Positions 61,918 through 64,000 of a stretch of DNA of 64,000 nt are shown here, piece after piece. The position numbers and the translations under genes are program-made. Under the pieces are notes generated by a model that ran no database searches, was not told the origin of the DNA, and saw nothing but the letters and a program-made list of their open reading frames with translations. The stretch comes from Bacteroides sp. (GTDB lineage: Bacteria > Bacteroidota > Bacteroidia > Bacteroidales > Bacteroidaceae): positions 1-64,000 of the forward strand of contig JAGATY010000029.1 in assembly GCA_017621035.1 (NCBI GenBank). The letters are read 5' to 3'. The stretch's first letter is position 1, and each line of letters starts with the position of its first letter.

Positions 61918-63075
61918 TCATTCTCGCAACAAGGGAGAGACATCATTTCTGAAACCTGAAGCTTGTAACCACTGAATGCGTCGGTGGCATTCGTCCGGTG
62001 AAAGGGGTGTAGAGTAAAGACGATTGAGGGCTTTCGTCAGCTCTTCCTCCGTATCGGCAACCTGACAAACCTCTCGAAAGCTTGCATCGGGAAGCATCGG
62101 AGTATTAACCAACACATGGCCACATCCGCCACTAAGGGCATGAAGCAGCTTTAGTTTGATGCCGGTAGATTGATTGGTAAGCAGCAGATTGATGTGTGCA
62201 TGACGTATCAACTCCTCCATTTCTGCCTCACTAGGATTGGCAATGAGGGTGACACGTGTTGATTTTCCTATCTGTTTCACCAAATCCGAAGAGGGACGAT
62301 GTCCGGCAATCACAAAGCGAATCTCATTAGAAAGTTCCTCGGAGTGTGACAAACGAAGGATTCGACATACAGCCTCCACATTCTCGGGAACGGAAAGATT
62401 TCCATGATAGAGCGTATAAGGAATAATAAAACGTCGTTTTCCGTTCGATAAAACGTCGTTTTCCAACGAAGAAAAGGGCTTATAAAAACAGGGGAGATAT
62501 GATACCTCTGGGTGCGAATAGCGGGAACTGAAGTATTCCGTGTCCGCCGGTGTAATCGGGAAAAGCCTGTTGGCGGCCTGCAGAACATGCTCATATTGTT
62601 GCAGGCGGAACGCTTCCAGGCGGAAGAAACATTTTTTCCAAAGCGAGTGAGTGTTGGTTGCCAGTCCCCGATAGTAATCATGCTCCACGTTATGCAGTCG
62701 TACCCACTTCTCTCTTCCGTTCAAAGCCGGATGGGTGAGGAAATAACAGGTATGCAGTCCTTCAAACAAGATTGGAGCATCGTCCATCAGAAGATTCTCC
62801 AGTAGTTGACGATTCCTCCGGCTGTAAACAATGTATGGAAGGCGGGATAAGAGCGAAGTAATGCCGGTATGGCGTTTGTAATAGAACACCTTCTCTGTTA
62901 CATCTTCCAACGCCTTTTGTACGTCGGCTTCCCCATAAAGATAGGTATGAAGCACCACCTTGATACCTTGTTCATGTAGTGCTTTTACTTTATAGTACAC
63001 GTCAATCAGCCCACCATAAACCGGTGGATATGGTACCTGAAAGCATACTATGTGTATTGTTCTATACCTCTTCAT
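61918..63075 (-). CDS. Glycosyltransferase, GT4-like
   Basis: This 385-residue protein lacks membrane segments. The N-terminal half has PYPPVYGGLIDVYYKVKALH, the donor-fold glycine-rich start of GT-B enzymes. LRLHNVEHDYYRG-like motifs (WVRLHNVEHDYYRGL) lie in the middle. The C-terminal half has the conserved P..NVEAVCRIL and IRFVIAGHRP segments, then HALSGGCGHVLVNTPM in place of the usual E-x7-E region. The chosen ATG at 63075 lies 16 bases below the TACATTTG box. An earlier ATG at 63093 overlaps that box. The sugar donor and acceptor are unknown. It may act in surface polysaccharide synthesis. Confidence 0.8.
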   Translation of the reverse strand: MKRYRTIHIVCFQVPYPPVYGGLIDVYYKVKALHEQGIKVVLHTYLYGEADVQKALEDVTEKVFYYKRHTGITSLLSRLPYIVYSRRNRQLLENLLMDDAPILFEGLHTCYFLTHPALNGREKWVRLHNVEHDYYRGLATNTHSLWKKCFFRLEAFRLQQYEHVLQAANRLFPITPADTEYFSSRYSHPEVSYLPCFYKPFSSLENDVLSNGKRRFIIPYTLYHGNLSVPENVEAVCRILRLSHSEELSNEIRFVIAGHRPSSDLVKQIGKSTRVTLIANPSEAEMEELIRHAHINLLLTNQSTGIKLKLLHALSGGCGHVLVNTPMLPDASFREVCQVADTEEELTKALNRLYSTPLSPDECHRRIQWLQASGFRNDVSPLLRE

Positions 63076-63090
63076 TTCTGTTCGTTTGTG

Positions 63091-63098
63091 CAAATGTA
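63091..63098 (-). promoter_or_regulatory. Promoter -7 box for the glycosyltransferase
   Basis: The minus strand reads TACATTTG. It sets the start at 63075 with a leader of only a few bases. Confidence 0.5.
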
Positions 63099-63176
63099 GT
63101 AATTAAAAGCGGTTTCTGCTTAAACATTCCTGCCAATCTTTAGGTTATATTTATTTCCTGATTGGGTCTAAATTGC

Positions 63177-63184
63177 TACCTTTG
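63177..63184 (+). promoter_or_regulatory. Promoter -7 box for the DUF5686 gene
   Basis: TACCTTTG lies 23 bases before the ATG at 63207. No clear TTG lies 19-21 bases upstream. Confidence 0.6.
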
Positions 63185-63206
63185 CGGCAAACTATTTCAT
63201 TTAAAT

Positions 63207-64000
63207 ATGAAGAATCGATATAATTACATTATTCTATTCCTGTTCTTTTTACTGTTTTCCATCGGTGCATCCGCACAGATAAAAGGGGTTATCACCGACT
63301 CTCTTACCAACGAGCCCCTACTCTACACCACTGTACAATACGAAGGAACCGGTATTGGCGCCATATCTAACGGTGATGGAGAATATACTCTTGAAGCCAG
63401 AAAGGGGCTTAACGAAGTTACTTTCTCTGCTATTGGATACAAGACTAAAAAGGTAAAGATAACCTCCTCAACCAGAGTTCTGAACGTAAAGATGGTGCCA
63501 GACGACATCATGTTGCAAGAGGTTGTGGTAAAACCTCAGAAAGAAAAGTATTCCCGCAAGAATAATCCGGCCGTTGAGTTCATGAAGAAGGTGATTGAAC
63601 ATAAGAAAGGATTGAAGCTGAAGGAGAATGATTTCTACCAATATAATAAGTACGAGAAGATGAAGATGTCGCTCAACGACGTCACCCCCGAGAAGATGGA
63701 GAAGGGTATCTATAAGAAGTTCTCATTCTTTAAAGACCAGGTAGAGACATCCACTAAGACAGGTAAGCAGATTCTTCCTATTTCCATCAAGGAAACAGCA
63801 TCGAAGACCATCTATCGAAAAGACCCGAAAAGCGAGAAGACCATTATAGAGGGCATGAACTCAACCGGCATCGAAGACTTCTTCAATACCGGAGATATGC
63901 TGGGAACCATTCTGACGGACGTGTTCTCTGATGTGAATATCTACGATGACGAAATCAGACTTCTGCAGAACCGTTTTATAAGTCCAATCGGTCGAAATGC
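63207..64000 (+). CDS. DUF5686 family outer-membrane protein (3' end beyond window)
   Basis: At least 264 residues are visible. They have a signal peptide (MKNRYNYIILFLFFLLFSIG followed by ASAQ) and a CarboxypepD-regulatory domain (IKGVITDSLTNEPLLYTTVQ, about 24-105). They then show the DUF5686 hallmark with NNPAVEFMKKVIEHKKGLKL. Full-length members run about 800 residues and end in a barrel, which lies past 64000. The family is probably a surface or periplasm-facing barrel without a known ligand. Divergent from the glycosyltransferase, with both promoters in 131 bases. Confidence 0.85.
   Translation, partial: MKNRYNYIILFLFFLLFSIGASAQIKGVITDSLTNEPLLYTTVQYEGTGIGAISNGDGEYTLEARKGLNEVTFSAIGYKTKKVKITSSTRVLNVKMVPDDIMLQEVVVKPQKEKYSRKNNPAVEFMKKVIEHKKGLKLKENDFYQYNKYEKMKMSLNDVTPEKMEKGIYKKFSFFKDQVETSTKTGKQILPISIKETASKTIYRKDPKSEKTIIEGMNSTGIEDFFNTGDMLGTILTDVFSDVNIYDDEIRLLQNRFISPIGRN

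Overview
This is a 64 kb chromosomal segment from a Bacteroidales bacterium, most likely Bacteroides, Phocaeicola or a close relative. The evidence is a dense set of promoters with the Bacteroidetes -7 box TAnnTTTG (often with TTG about 19 bases upstream), weak or absent Shine-Dalgarno sequences, TonB-dependent receptors with carboxypeptidase-regulatory N-termini, Bacteroidetes-only families (DUF3078, DUF4783, DUF5686, DUF4384), a GT3-type glycogen synthase and an Rnf operon followed by galE. It is mostly core chromosome. I see no rRNA, prophage or CRISPR array. The only mobile-element hint is a partial transposase-like start at the left edge.

Layout. 1-6.7 kb: transposase fragment, PIF1-like helicase with an HRDC-like tail, TPR protein and gyrA, all on the minus strand. 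7.1-14.3 kb: clpC, htpG and a patatin-Omp85-like protein on plus. 14.4-14.6 kb: two tandem tRNA-Arg(ACG). 14.9-21.7 kb: galE and the Rnf operon (rseC-rnfBCDGEA) on minus. 22.6-31.4 kb: DUF3078 protein (minus), then pyrG, yidC, a MATE transporter and a DPP-like serine peptidase (plus). 31.6-38.1 kb: a minus-strand TonB receptor / surface lipoprotein / secreted nuclease locus. 38.3-41 kb: ettA, tRNA-Lys, tRNA-Asp. 41.1-49 kb: a second TonB-type receptor, a LuxR-type regulator, and the glycogen pair glgA-glgP. 49.4-53.8 kb: DUF4783 protein-nadC, rlmH, an OadA-like carboxyltransferase and a sigma factor. 54-61.2 kb: M16 protease and a four-gene cassette around a secreted caspase-like protease. 61.3-64 kb: TRIC-type channel, glycosyltransferase and the start of a DUF5686 protein.

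How the genes work together. RseC-Rnf would couple ferredoxin oxidation to NAD+ reduction and ion pumping. GlgA and GlgP build and break down glycogen. The receptor-lipoprotein-nuclease locus looks like an outer-membrane system for capturing nucleic acid or its breakdown products. The caspase cassette (LPP20/FlgT-like, DUF4384, caspase, beta-barrel) uses ATGA-overlapping starts and is probably one envelope-associated unit.

The most unusual signals are non-coding. Four gene-free gaps plus a fifth related one hold arrays of about 21-22 bp tandem units. Each array has its own unit sequence, but nearly all units contain a dyad and repeat every two helical turns. An AT-rich box resembling TATATAA..GGTGTAAA recurs next to some of these arrays, in other gaps, and once inside the caspase gene. 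The caspase cassette also has a nested, mutually exclusive inverted-repeat leader that could pair with the 12 bases directly before its start codon, and its last gene carries a one-base frameshift.
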